Source of the DNA: Klenkia marina
GTDB taxonomy: Bacteria; Actinomycetota; Actinomycetes; Mycobacteriales; Geodermatophilaceae
Length of the DNA stretch: 64,000 nt
NCBI RefSeq assembly: GCF_900101025.1
Contig: NZ_FMUH01000001.1
Coordinates: 496,001 to 560,000 of the forward strand
Reading direction: 5' to 3'
Below are positions 18,258-25,927 of the stretch, piece by piece; the first letter of the stretch is position 1, and each line of letters opens with the position of its first letter. Below the pieces are notes generated by a model. That model was given only the letters and a program-made list of their open reading frames with translations. It did no database searches and was not told where the DNA came from. Made by a program: the position numbers and the translations under genes.

Positions 18258-18581
18258 TCAGACCTCGGTGCCCAGGGTGCGTGCCGAACGCTGCCGCTGG
18301 CGGGTGGCCCGCATGCGCCGCAGCCGCCGGACCAGCAGCGGGTCGACCGCCAGGGCCTCGGGACGGTCGATGACGGCGTTGAGCACCTGGTAGTACCGCG
18401 TCGCCGACAGGCCGAACTGCTCCTTGATGGCGGCCTCCTTGGCGCCGGCGTACCGCCACCACTGCCGCTCGAAGGCGAGCACGTCGCGCTCGCGGCGCGG
18501 CAGCCCGGCCTCCCCGGCGCCGGTGGCCGAGGACCCGACCGGACCCTCGGGCCGTGGGGCCGGGACTGCGTCGCTGGTCAT
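18258..18581 (-). CDS. DUF3263 family protein (HTH-like)
   Basis: 107 residues. The core RRERDVLAFERQWWRYAGAKEAAIKEQFGLSATRYYQVLNA is the DUF3263 domain, with an AAIKEQFGLSATRYYQVL segment that reads like a helix-turn-helix. Then PEALAVDPLLVRRLRRMRATRQRQR is basic. The family is small and actinobacterial, and its function is not established; DNA binding is an inference from the motif. ATG start. It lies directly before the LytR_C gene on the same strand and may be cotranscribed. Confidence 0.85.
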   Translation of the reverse strand: MTSDAVPAPRPEGPVGSSATGAGEAGLPRRERDVLAFERQWWRYAGAKEAAIKEQFGLSATRYYQVLNAVIDRPEALAVDPLLVRRLRRMRATRQRQRSARTLGTEV

Positions 18582-18606
18582 CGGGGATGCTCCTCGAGCG
18601 TGTGCT

Positions 18607-18642
18607 GGGACGTGGGCGGGGACGTGGGCAGGGACGTGGGCA
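18607..18642. repeat. Short 12-bp tandem repeat in intergenic DNA
   Basis: Three copies of GGGACGTGGGC(G/A) lie in the 127-base gap between rarD and the DUF3263 gene, upstream of the DUF3263 start. They may be tandem protein-binding sites or simple slippage; nothing else decides. Confidence 0.35.
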
Positions 18643-18708
18643 GAGCCGGGCGCGGGGTCACGGGAGGACCGACGGTAGACCGGTGCACGGGGCCGTGCGA
18701 GGGCGCGT

Positions 18709-19623
18709 TCACAGCCCGGCCGGCGCGGGGTCGGGGAGCGTGCGGCGGGCCGCCCGACCGGCCCGCAGGCCGTCGACGGTGAAGATCAGCAGGGCCACCC
18801 AGACGATCGCGAAGCCGACCACCCGGGCCGGCGACATGGGCTCGTGGTTGACGAACACCCCGATGGCCAGCTGCATGAGCGGGGTGACGTACTGCAGCAG
18901 CCCGACGGTGCTCAGCGGGATGCGCTGGGTGGAGGCGGCGAACAGCAGCAGCGGGACCGCGGTGGCGATGCCCGAGCTGGCCAGCAGCAGCACGTGCCCG
19001 GCCCCGGCCTCGTCCAGCGACCCGGCGCCGCGCACCTGCAGCACCACGAGCACGACCAGCGCCGGGACGACCAGCAGCGACGTCTCCAGGAACAGCCCCG
19101 GCGCGGCCTGCACCCGCACCAGCTTCTTCAGCAGGCCGTAGGTCGCGAAGGTGCCGGCCAGCAGCAGCGCGATCCACGGTGGGCGGCCGTTGTCGACGGT
19201 GAGGACGACGACGGCGACCGCCGCGGTGACGACCGCCCCCCACTGCAGGCGGCGCAACCGCTCGCCGAGGAAGGCCACCCCGAGCAGCACGCTGACCAGC
19301 GGGTTGATGAAGTACCCGAGCGAGGTCTCCACGACGTGGCCGGAGTTGACCGCCAGCACGAAGGTGAGCCAGTTGCCGGTGACCAGCACCGCGGCCCCGG
19401 CCAGGATGAGCAGCGTGCGCCGGTCGACCGCCGCCGCCCGCACGGCCGACCACGCCCGGAGCACGGTGAGCAGCAGCGCCACGAACACCAGCGACCACAC
19501 GATGCGGTGCGCGACGATCTCGACGCCGCCGGCCGGTTGCAGCAGCGGGAAGTACAGGGGGAACACGCCCCACAGCCCGTAGGCGGCCAGCCCCAGCAGG
19601 ACGCCGGTGCGCCGTTCGCTCAT
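18709..19623 (-). CDS. rarD: EamA-family transporter RarD
   Basis: 304 residues, ten predicted membrane helices, drug/metabolite transporter superfamily. RarD features: GLAAYGLWGVFPLYFPLL at the start, VEIVAHRIVWSLVF, GHVVETSLGYFINPLVSVLLG and STVGLLQYVTPLMQLAIGVF. The substrate of RarD proteins is not well defined. The ATG at 19623 gives SERRTGVLLGLAAYGLWG, the conserved N-terminus. It is divergent from the Na+/H+ antiporter gene, with only 70 bases between the two starts for both promoters. Confidence 0.9.
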   Translation of the reverse strand: MSERRTGVLLGLAAYGLWGVFPLYFPLLQPAGGVEIVAHRIVWSLVFVALLLTVLRAWSAVRAAAVDRRTLLILAGAAVLVTGNWLTFVLAVNSGHVVETSLGYFINPLVSVLLGVAFLGERLRRLQWGAVVTAAVAVVVLTVDNGRPPWIALLLAGTFATYGLLKKLVRVQAAPGLFLETSLLVVPALVVLVVLQVRGAGSLDEAGAGHVLLLASSGIATAVPLLLFAASTQRIPLSTVGLLQYVTPLMQLAIGVFVNHEPMSPARVVGFAIVWVALLIFTVDGLRAGRAARRTLPDPAPAGL

Positions 19624-19693
19624 GCCGGGAACAGTAGGTGCGGGTACCGACGGTTCCACCCGGTGCACCCGACGACGAGAGGACACCCCGCAC

Positions 19694-21331
19694 GTGGACG
19701 TGGCACCCCTGCTGGCACTGGCGGTCGGCGCGGTGGCGGTCACCGCGGTGGCCCGCAAGCTCGGCCGGCCGGCGCCGCTGCTGCTCGTGCTGGTGGGCTT
19801 CGCGGCCAGCTTCGTGCCCGGTGTCCCCGAGTTCGCCATCGACGGCGACCTGCTGCTGGCGGTCGTGCTGCCGCCGCTGCTCTACTCCGCGGCGCTGGAG
19901 GTCTCCTACGCCGACCTGCGCGCCCTGCTGCGGCCCATCGTCCAGCTGGGCGTGGGCCTCGTCGTCGTCACCACGGTGGTGGTGGCGCTCGTGGCGCACG
20001 CCGTCGTCCCCGGGTTGAGCCTGCCGGCCGCACTCGTGCTGGGGGCGGTGGTCGCGCCGCCCGACGCGGTGTCCGCGGCGGCCGTCGGCCGCCGCCTGGG
20101 CCTGCCCCGGCCGGTCATGACGGTGCTGTCGGGCGAGAGCCTGATCAACGACGCCGCCTCGCTGACCTTCTACAAGGTCGCCCTGGCCGCGGTGTTCGGC
20201 GCCGGCGGGGCGCTGCTGGGGCTGGACGCCTCGGCCGCGGCGACCACGTTCGGGCTGGCCGTGTCGGTGGGCGTGGCCCTCGGGCTGGTGATCGGGGTGG
20301 GCGTGCACCTGGTGCGGGTGCGGCTCGACGACCCCGTGGTCACGTCGGTGCTGGGCGTCGTCGTCCCCTTCGTGGCCTACCTGCTGGCCGAGGAGCTCTC
20401 GGGGTCCGGCGTGCTCGCGGTGGTCGCCGCCGGGCTCTACCTGGGCCACCGCTCGCCCGAGGCCGGCTACGCCAGCCGGCTGCAGGAGCGCCCGCTGTGG
20501 TCGTCGCTGGACCTGCTGCTGCAGGCGGTCGTCTTCGCCCTCATCGGCCTCCAGCTGCGCTACGTCGCCGAGGCCGCCGAGGCGTCGGCCCGGTCGAACT
20601 GGGCCCTCGCCGGCGCCGCCCTGGCCGTGCTGGCGACCGCGGTCCTGGTGCGCCCGGCGTTCGTCTTCCTCGCCGAGGGGCTGCGGCTGGTGCCCCGCCC
20701 CTGGCCGCGCCGCCGCTCCCGCAGCCACCCGCCGGGGTGGCGCCAGCAGACCGTCATCTCCTGGACCGGCATGCGCGGGGTGGTCACGCTCGCCGCGGCC
20801 GCCGCGGTGCCGGCCGACTTCCCCGACCGCGACGTGCTGCAGCTGCTGGCCTACGCCGTCACCATCGGCACCCTGCTGCTGCAGGGGCTCAGCCTGCCCT
20901 GGCTGATCCGCGTGCTGGGGGTCACCGACCCCGACCAGGCCCGCCGCGACGCCGAGGCCGAGGTGCACCTCGCCGAACGGGCCACCGCGGCCGCGCTCGA
21001 GCGCGTCGCCGAGGTCGAGAAGCAGCTGGCCGAGCGGCTGGACCCGCAGCGGGCCCACGCCGTGGCCGAGCGCATCCGCGGACCGCTGCTGGCCCGCGCG
21101 CGGTCGATGGCGGCCTCGGTGCGCGCCGAGGAGAGCGAGGACGGCGAGCGCGACCGGCGCCGGGCCCGCACCTTCCACCGGGTGCGCCAGGAGATCATCC
21201 AGGTGCAGCGCCGGGTGCTCATGGAGGAGCGCGACAAGGGCCACCTCAGCGACGAGGTGATGCGGGCGGTGCTCCAGGAGCTGGACTACGAGGAGGCGGC
21301 GACCGCGAACTCGTGGGTCGGGCGGCTCTGA
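19694..21331 (+). CDS. Na+/H+ antiporter, CPA1/NhaP type
   Basis: 545 residues with about twelve membrane helices, then a ~140-residue charged cytosolic tail. The CPA1 ion-binding region is visible: VVAPPDAVSAAAVGRRLGLPRPVMTVLSGESLINDAASLTFY (the ND pair in helix 5) and SWTGMRGVVTLAAAAAVP. It should exchange Na+ or K+ for H+ for pH and salt balance. The tail is helical and coiled-coil-like (RRDAEAEVHLAERATAAALERVAEVEKQLAERL), a likely regulatory region. I chose the GTG at 19694, behind GAGAGGA, because residues before it are low complexity. It converges on the next gene with a 1-base gap. Confidence 0.88.
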   Translation: MDVAPLLALAVGAVAVTAVARKLGRPAPLLLVLVGFAASFVPGVPEFAIDGDLLLAVVLPPLLYSAALEVSYADLRALLRPIVQLGVGLVVVTTVVVALVAHAVVPGLSLPAALVLGAVVAPPDAVSAAAVGRRLGLPRPVMTVLSGESLINDAASLTFYKVALAAVFGAGGALLGLDASAAATTFGLAVSVGVALGLVIGVGVHLVRVRLDDPVVTSVLGVVVPFVAYLLAEELSGSGVLAVVAAGLYLGHRSPEAGYASRLQERPLWSSLDLLLQAVVFALIGLQLRYVAEAAEASARSNWALAGAALAVLATAVLVRPAFVFLAEGLRLVPRPWPRRRSRSHPPGWRQQTVISWTGMRGVVTLAAAAAVPADFPDRDVLQLLAYAVTIGTLLLQGLSLPWLIRVLGVTDPDQARRDAEAEVHLAERATAAALERVAEVEKQLAERLDPQRAHAVAERIRGPLLARARSMAASVRAEESEDGERDRRRARTFHRVRQEIIQVQRRVLMEERDKGHLSDEVMRAVLQELDYEEAATANSWVGRL

Positions 21332-21332
21332 G

Positions 21333-22133
21333 TCAGTTCAGCGCGAGCACGACGCCGATGACCGTCCCGATCAGGAGCAGGCCCAGGGACGCCAGCACCC
21401 GCGGGGTGGAGCCGGCCCGCCCGTTCGCCGTGGCGTCGGGACGGGTCGGCATGCCCCAGACGGCGGCCGCCCCGCGCGGCACCACGTAGCGCCCCTGCTC
21501 CTGACCGGCCCACACGGCCCGGCCGACCGCGTCCACCACGGCCGGACCCGCCTTGTGCAGCGCCTTGGCGTCCACGGTCAGCTGCGCCACGTCGTCGCGC
21601 AGCACCAGCTGGGTCGCCCGGGCGTTGGCGGTGGAGGCCACCGCGGTCAAGCGGGTCAGGTCGATGCCCTGCCGGCCGAGCAGCCCGGCGCCCTCGAGCA
21701 CCCACCCGTCGCTGCGCACCGACCACACCGTGGCCTGCCAGATGAACATCATCGCCAGCATCGCGATGATCGCCGGCAGGAACCACATGATCACCTGGAA
21801 CTTGTTGCCGCCGTAGAAGGCCACCTCGTAGCCGCCGAAGACCGCGGCGCCCACGAGCACCAGCCCGAGCACCACCAGCGAGGAGACGTGGACGGCGCCG
21901 GGCACGCGCTGCGGCGGGCCCAGGGGCGCGACCAGCCCGGGCGCCTGCGGCGGCACCTGCTGCTGGTGGAACTGCTGCTGGGATGCGAACTGCTGCTGGG
22001 GTGCGAACTGCTGCTGAGGTGCGAACTGCTGCTGGGGTGCGAACTGCTGCGGCGGCGCGAAATGCTGGCCGTGCAGGGGCGGACCGGGCTGCGGCTGGTA
22101 CGGGCCGGGCTGGGGCTGCTGCGGTGGCTGCAC
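21333..22133 (-). CDS. Q/P-rich membrane protein of unknown function
   Basis: 266 residues. The first ~75 are Gln/Pro-rich with four to five FAPQQQ repeats. Two hydrophobic helices (about 85-105 and 115-135) are followed by a domain with WQATVWSVRSDGWVLEGAGLLGRQGIDLTRLTAV, which reads like a PH-type (bPH) fold, and a last membrane helix at the C-terminus. I do not recognise a named family. The GTG start lacks a strong ribosome site, so it may begin elsewhere. It lies between the antiporter (convergent) and the PTS IIA gene. Confidence 0.6.
   Translation of the reverse strand: MQPPQQPQPGPYQPQPGPPLHGQHFAPPQQFAPQQQFAPQQQFAPQQQFASQQQFHQQQVPPQAPGLVAPLGPPQRVPGAVHVSSLVVLGLVLVGAAVFGGYEVAFYGGNKFQVIMWFLPAIIAMLAMMFIWQATVWSVRSDGWVLEGAGLLGRQGIDLTRLTAVASTANARATQLVLRDDVAQLTVDAKALHKAGPAVVDAVGRAVWAGQEQGRYVVPRGAAAVWGMPTRPDATANGRAGSTPRVLASLGLLLIGTVIGVVLALN
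21969..22058. repeat. 18-bp in-frame tandem repeat
   Basis: About five copies of the 18-base unit GAACTGCTGCTGGGRTGC code for FAPQQQ on the minus strand, in the disordered N-terminus of the 21333-22133 protein. A period of 18 keeps the frame. Confidence 0.8.
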
Positions 22134-22160
22134 CGGGGCATCGTGCCACCGGCCCCTGGG

Positions 22161-22607
22161 TCAGTCCTCGACCGGCGCGGTGAGCAGCTCGAGCACGTCG
22201 TCGACCTCGGTCGACACCCGCAGCCGCTCGGCCCGCTCGGGGTCCATCAGCACCTCGGCGAGCGCGGCCAGCACCGGCAGGTGCCCCTCGCCGACCGCGG
22301 CGATGCCGATGACCACGTGGGCGGTGCCGTTGCCCCAGTCGACGCCCGCCGGGTACCGCACCACGGTCATCGCGTCCGACCGCACCGCGGCCTTGCCGCC
22401 AGCCGTGCCGTGCGGGATGGCCACGCCCTCGCCCATGTAGGTGGACACCGAGTCCTCGCGCTCGAGCATCGACTCCACGTAGGAGGGGTCGACCGCGCCC
22501 GCGGCGACCAGCAGCTCGCCGGCCTGCCGCACGGCCTCGGTGCGGTCGGCGGCCCGGCCGTCGAGCCGGATGCGGCTGGGGTCGAGCAGCCCGCCGAGGT
22601 CAGCCAT
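22161..22607 (-). CDS. PTS EIIA component, mannitol/fructose type
   Basis: 148 residues, a soluble phosphocarrier of the phosphotransferase system. The site of phosphorylation is the histidine in GEGVAIPHGTAGGK. The segment DSVSTYMGEGVAIPHG and the layout match the mannitol/fructose/Ntr EIIA fold. It takes phosphate from HPr and passes it to EIIB. The ATG overlaps the end of the IIB gene by 8 bases. A membrane IIC gene is not present here, so the pair may serve a distant IIC or a regulatory function. Confidence 0.88.
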   Translation of the reverse strand: MADLGGLLDPSRIRLDGRAADRTEAVRQAGELLVAAGAVDPSYVESMLEREDSVSTYMGEGVAIPHGTAGGKAAVRSDAMTVVRYPAGVDWGNGTAHVVIGIAAVGEGHLPVLAALAEVLMDPERAERLRVSTEVDDVLELLTAPVED

Positions 22608-22908
22608 CGATGGTGGTGCCGCCGTGGATGGCGGCGACGACGCCGTCGACCGCCGGGTCGCCCACGAAGTCCCGGAACGCCACGACCGGGCGGTCGCCGG
22701 CGTGGGCCCGCGTGCGGTCGGCCAGCTTGGTGTGGGTGAGGACGACGTCGGCGTCGACCGGGATGGCGTCGATCGGGCTGTGCTCGATCACCACCCCGTT
22801 GTCCTTGAGCCGCTTCTTGAGCTGGTTGGCCATGAGCACGCTGCTGCCCATGCCCGCGTCGCAGGCGATGACGAGCTTGCGGACCTGGGAACCTTCGATG
22901 CTCGGCAC
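22600..22908 (-). CDS. PTS EIIB component, mannitol type
   Basis: 102 residues. The phosphocysteine loop is ACDAGMGSSVLMANQLKKRL, as in mannitol EIIB. It should accept phosphate from the neighbouring EIIA and pass it to sugar bound by a IIC permease. The GTG start is preceded by AGGAGAT, a good ribosome site. In most systems IIB is fused to or encoded beside IIC; here it stands alone between the DeoR regulator and IIA. Confidence 0.88.
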   Translation of the reverse strand: MPSIEGSQVRKLVIACDAGMGSSVLMANQLKKRLKDNGVVIEHSPIDAIPVDADVVLTHTKLADRTRAHAGDRPVVAFRDFVGDPAVDGVVAAIHGGTTIDG

Positions 22909-22984
22909 GGGATCTCCTGCTCGACGGGGACGACCTCGGTGGTCGCGGCGTCCAGCTTCCCATCCCCCGGCCGGCGGCGCGGGG

Positions 22985-23746
22985 TCAGACCCGCTGCACC
23001 CGCGGGCCCGCCTCGGCCAGCTCGGCCGCCGTGCGGGCGTCCAGGCCGGTGTCGGTGATGAGCAGGTCGACCGCGTCGAGCTCGGCGAAGCGGGCGAAGT
23101 GGTCGCGCCCCACCTTGGTGTGGTCGGCGAGCAGCACCACCCGGCGGGCCGCGGCGACCATCGCGGTCTTCACGGCGGCCTCGGCCGGGTCCGGGGTGGT
23201 GAGCCCGCGCTCGACCGACACCCCGTTGGTGGCCAGCAGGGCCAGGTCGACGTAGATGCCCGACAGCGCCGACAGCGCCCACGGATCGACCGAGGCCAGC
23301 GTGCGCCCCCGCACCCGGCCGCCCAGCAGCAGCACGGTGAGGTTGGGGAACGAGGCCAGCCGGCCCGCCAACGACAGTGCGTTGGTGACCACCGTGAGCT
23401 CGCGGTCGGTCGGCATGAGGTCCCCGAGCCGGGCGGTGGTGGTGCCCGCGTCGATGAGCACCGCGCCCTCCTCGGGCAGCTCGGCGATGGCCGCCTTCGC
23501 GATGCGCTCCTTCTCCGCGGTCAGCACGACGTCGCGGGCGGCGACCGGCGGCTCGAAGCCCAGCCGCTCGACCGGGATCGCCCCGCCGTGCACGCGGCGC
23601 AGCACGCCGACCCGCTCGAGGGCCGTGAGGTCCTTGCGGATCGTCTCGGGTGCGACGTCCAGCTCGACGGCCAGCTCGCTGACGTCGACCCGGCCCGCGG
23701 CCCGAGCTGCCCGCAGGATGTGCTCCTGACGTTCCTCCGCGTACAC
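22985..23746 (-). CDS. DeoR/GlpR family transcriptional regulator
   Basis: 253 residues. The N-terminal helix-turn-helix reads ERQEHILRAARAAGRVDVSELAVELDVAPETIRKDLTALERVGVLRRVHGGAI, the DeoR signature. The C-terminal DeoR effector domain contains IDAGTTTARLGDLMP and TNALSLAGRL. Such proteins repress sugar-use operons until a sugar phosphate binds. I chose the GTG at 23746 because AAGGGGAG precedes it and the DNA-binding domain starts right there; a start 20 codons earlier is possible. The PTS IIB and IIA genes follow on the same strand and are probably its targets. Confidence 0.9.
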   Translation of the reverse strand: MYAEERQEHILRAARAAGRVDVSELAVELDVAPETIRKDLTALERVGVLRRVHGGAIPVERLGFEPPVAARDVVLTAEKERIAKAAIAELPEEGAVLIDAGTTTARLGDLMPTDRELTVVTNALSLAGRLASFPNLTVLLLGGRVRGRTLASVDPWALSALSGIYVDLALLATNGVSVERGLTTPDPAEAAVKTAMVAAARRVVLLADHTKVGRDHFARFAELDAVDLLITDTGLDARTAAELAEAGPRVQRV

Positions 23747-23869
23747 GCGCTCCCCTTGGTCGAGCCTGCTGGGGCTGTGCTTACGGGCCCGGACGGAGCC
23801 AGTCAAGGCAGAACGGCACCCGGGCGCGTGGCACGCACCACTCCCGTCACCGGCCTATCGTCGGCAGGC

Positions 23870-24268
23870 GTGGCGACCGCGCGACCGAACCCCGCCCAGT
23901 GGGTCTGGTACGCCCTGGGCGGCGGTCTGCCCCGCTCGATGGCCGACTGGGTGCTCGCCGACACCACCGGTCCCGGGTGGGCCCGCCGCCACCTGACGCG
24001 TGCGCTGGTGCAGCTGAGCCCCGTGCTGCTGGTCTGCCTGCTCGCCGTCCCGGTGCCCGTGTCCTACCGCCTGGCGGCGTGCGGCGGCGGCGTGCTGCTC
24101 GGGCTGCTGTTCTCCGCGGCCTACATGACCGAGACCAGCGAGCACCGGGCGGTGAAGGCCGGCTGGCCGCCGGGCACCACTCGGCGGGTGCGGGAGGAGC
24201 GCGCCGAGCGGGCGGCGATCGAACGCGGTGCCCGCTACCGCCGGGACGGCGCCGGATCGTTCGACTGA
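23870..24268 (+). CDS. DUF5313 family membrane protein
   Basis: 132 residues, starting VATARPNPAQWVWYALGGGLPRSMADWVLADTTGPGWARRHLTRALVQL, which matches the actinobacterial DUF5313 family. Two hydrophobic spans (about 50-67 and 71-86) form a hairpin in the membrane, then a charged tail follows. Function is unknown. The GTG start fits the family N-terminus. The stop codon abuts the 3' end of a convergent tRNA-Thr gene. Confidence 0.82.
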   Translation: MATARPNPAQWVWYALGGGLPRSMADWVLADTTGPGWARRHLTRALVQLSPVLLVCLLAVPVPVSYRLAACGGGVLLGLLFSAAYMTETSEHRAVKAGWPPGTTRRVREERAERAAIERGARYRRDGAGSFD

Positions 24269-24339
24269 GCCCCGTGTCCGGATCGAACGGACGACCTTCC
24301 GCTTACAAGGCGGGTGCTCTACCACTGAGCTAACGGGGC
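24268..24339 (-). tRNA. tRNA-Thr (anticodon TGT)
   Basis: The minus strand folds as a cloverleaf. The acceptor GCCCCGT pairs with ACGGGGC, the D arm is GCTC...GAGC, and the anticodon loop CTTGTAA gives TGT, reading ACA. The T arm is GTCCG-TTCGATC-CGGAC. The anticodon stem CCCGC/GCGGA has one C-A mismatch at its outer end. CCA is not encoded. The discriminator base coincides with the last base of the stop codon of the convergent DUF5313 gene. Confidence 0.93.
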
Positions 24340-24499
24340 GTGCGTGCCCGGAGCAGGCTACCGGGCGGGGCGCCCCACCCGGACCCGCACCGGGGCTCCC
24401 AGACAGCTCACAGCCCACGTGCAGCGCCGGGATAGCCGGCGAGCCGATGGTGGTCCCCGAGCGAGCGGAGAAGCCCTCGCGTCGTGGGGAGGAACCACA

Positions 24500-25864
24500 G
24501 TGACCGAGCAGCACCGTCCGGGGGACGAGACCGGACAGCACGTCGACCGGTACCCGGGCCTGCCGGCGCAGCCCCCGCACCCGCAGCAGGGTCAGCACCC
24601 CCAGCACGGCCCGTACCCGCAGCAGCCGGCCGCGCCGCACCAGGGTTGGACGGGGCAGCAGCCGACCCAGGTGCTCGGAGCCCCGGGTGGCCACCAGCAG
24701 CAGGGCGCGGGCCACCCCGGCCTGCCGCCGGTCTTCACGCCCCCCGCCCCGCCGGCCGGCAGGGCCCGCACCGGGCGCTGGCGGATCGCGGTGGCCGGGC
24801 TGGCCGCCGGCGCCCTCATCGGCGGCGGCGCCGGGGCCGGCGTGGTCAGCCTGCTGGACACCCACGGGTCGTCGTCGACCTCGGCGACCGCGGCGCAGAA
24901 CGTGGTCATCACCGACCCGCAGAACGCCACGTCGGCGACCGCCGCCGCGGCGAAGGCCGAGCCCAGCGTGGTGACCGTCTACGTCACCGACGGCTCGGGT
25001 GCGGGCTCGGGCTCGGGCGTGGTGCTGACCGACGACGGCTACGTGCTGACCAACAACCACGTGGTGACCCTCGACAGCAGCACCGGGTCGGCGAAGGTGC
25101 AGGTCACGACGTCCCAGGGCACGCTCTACGACGCCACGGTGGTCGGCACCGACCCGACCTCCGACCTCGCGGTCATCAAGCTGACCGACGCCTCCGGGCT
25201 GACCCCGGCCACGTTCGCCGACTCCGGCACGGTGCAGGTCGGCGACCAGGCCGTGGCCATCGGCGCCCCCCTGGGGCTGTCGAACACGGTCACCACCGGC
25301 ATCGTCAGCGCCCTCGACCGCGCCGTGGCCACCGGGTCGGACCAGAACACCACGGTCATCGACGCCATCCAGACCGACGCCGCGATCAACCCGGGCAACT
25401 CCGGCGGCGCGCTGGTGAACGCAGCCGGCGAGGTCATCGGGATCAACTCGGCCATCGCCACGGTCGCCGGCGGGCAGGGCTCGCAGGAGTCCCAGAGCGG
25501 CAACATCGGCGTCGGCTTCGCCATCCCGTCCGACACCGCCCAGCGGGTCGCGAAGCAGATCATCGAGACCGGCACGGCCACCCACGCCCTGCTCGGGGTC
25601 AGCGCGCAGACCGCCTCGGCCAGCGGCTCCGAGGTCGGCGAGGGCGCGCAGGTCGCCCAGGTGGCCACCGGCGGTCCCGCCGCGGAGGCCGGGATCCAGG
25701 TGGGTGACGTGATCACCGCGGTGGGCGACCGCGAGATCACCACCTCCACCGAGCTCACCGCTGCGGTGCGCAGCGCCTCGCCGGGGGACCAGGTGACGCT
25801 GACCGTCCGCCGCGGGAGCAGCACCGACACCGTCGACGTCACCCTGGGCACCGCCTCCAGCTAG
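24500..25864 (+). CDS. HtrA/DegP-like S1C serine protease with PDZ domain
   Basis: About 454 residues. Residues 1-90 are cytosolic and Gln/Pro/His-rich. A membrane helix (about 98-118) anchors a trypsin-like domain outside, with the triad His in LTNNHVVT, Asp in PTSDLAVIKL and Ser in NPGNSGGAL. A C-terminal PDZ domain (about 355-450, GPAAEAGIQVGDVITAVGDREI) closes the protein. It should degrade or refold damaged exported proteins. I chose the GTG at 24500 because it is preceded by GGGGAGGAACCACA; upstream codons are Arg-rich noise. A strong terminator follows. Confidence 0.93.
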   Translation: MTEQHRPGDETGQHVDRYPGLPAQPPHPQQGQHPQHGPYPQQPAAPHQGWTGQQPTQVLGAPGGHQQQGAGHPGLPPVFTPPAPPAGRARTGRWRIAVAGLAAGALIGGGAGAGVVSLLDTHGSSSTSATAAQNVVITDPQNATSATAAAAKAEPSVVTVYVTDGSGAGSGSGVVLTDDGYVLTNNHVVTLDSSTGSAKVQVTTSQGTLYDATVVGTDPTSDLAVIKLTDASGLTPATFADSGTVQVGDQAVAIGAPLGLSNTVTTGIVSALDRAVATGSDQNTTVIDAIQTDAAINPGNSGGALVNAAGEVIGINSAIATVAGGQGSQESQSGNIGVGFAIPSDTAQRVAKQIIETGTATHALLGVSAQTASASGSEVGEGAQVAQVATGGPAAEAGIQVGDVITAVGDREITTSTELTAAVRSASPGDQVTLTVRRGSSTDTVDVTLGTASS

Positions 25865-25876
25865 GCCGGGACGACG

Positions 25877-25911
25877 GAGGGGGCGGTACCGCGACGCGGT
25901 ACCGCCCCCTC
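25877..25911 (+). terminator. Strong terminator after the HtrA-like gene
   Basis: Perfect 17-bp inverted repeat (25877-25893 and 25895-25911) around GGGGGCGGTACCGCG. Located 13 bases after the stop codon and 17 bases before the next start on the same strand. Confidence 0.85.
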
Positions 25912-25927
25912 TGCATAGCCTGGGCCG

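Noticed and set aside
18844-21489. Open frame of 881 codons on the plus strand over rarD and the antiporter
   Set aside because: Antisense to rarD and out of frame with the antiporter; both real genes have full family motifs.
24500-25864. tRNA-linked genomic island
   Set aside because: No integrase, direct repeat of the tRNA end or composition shift is seen beside tRNA-Thr.
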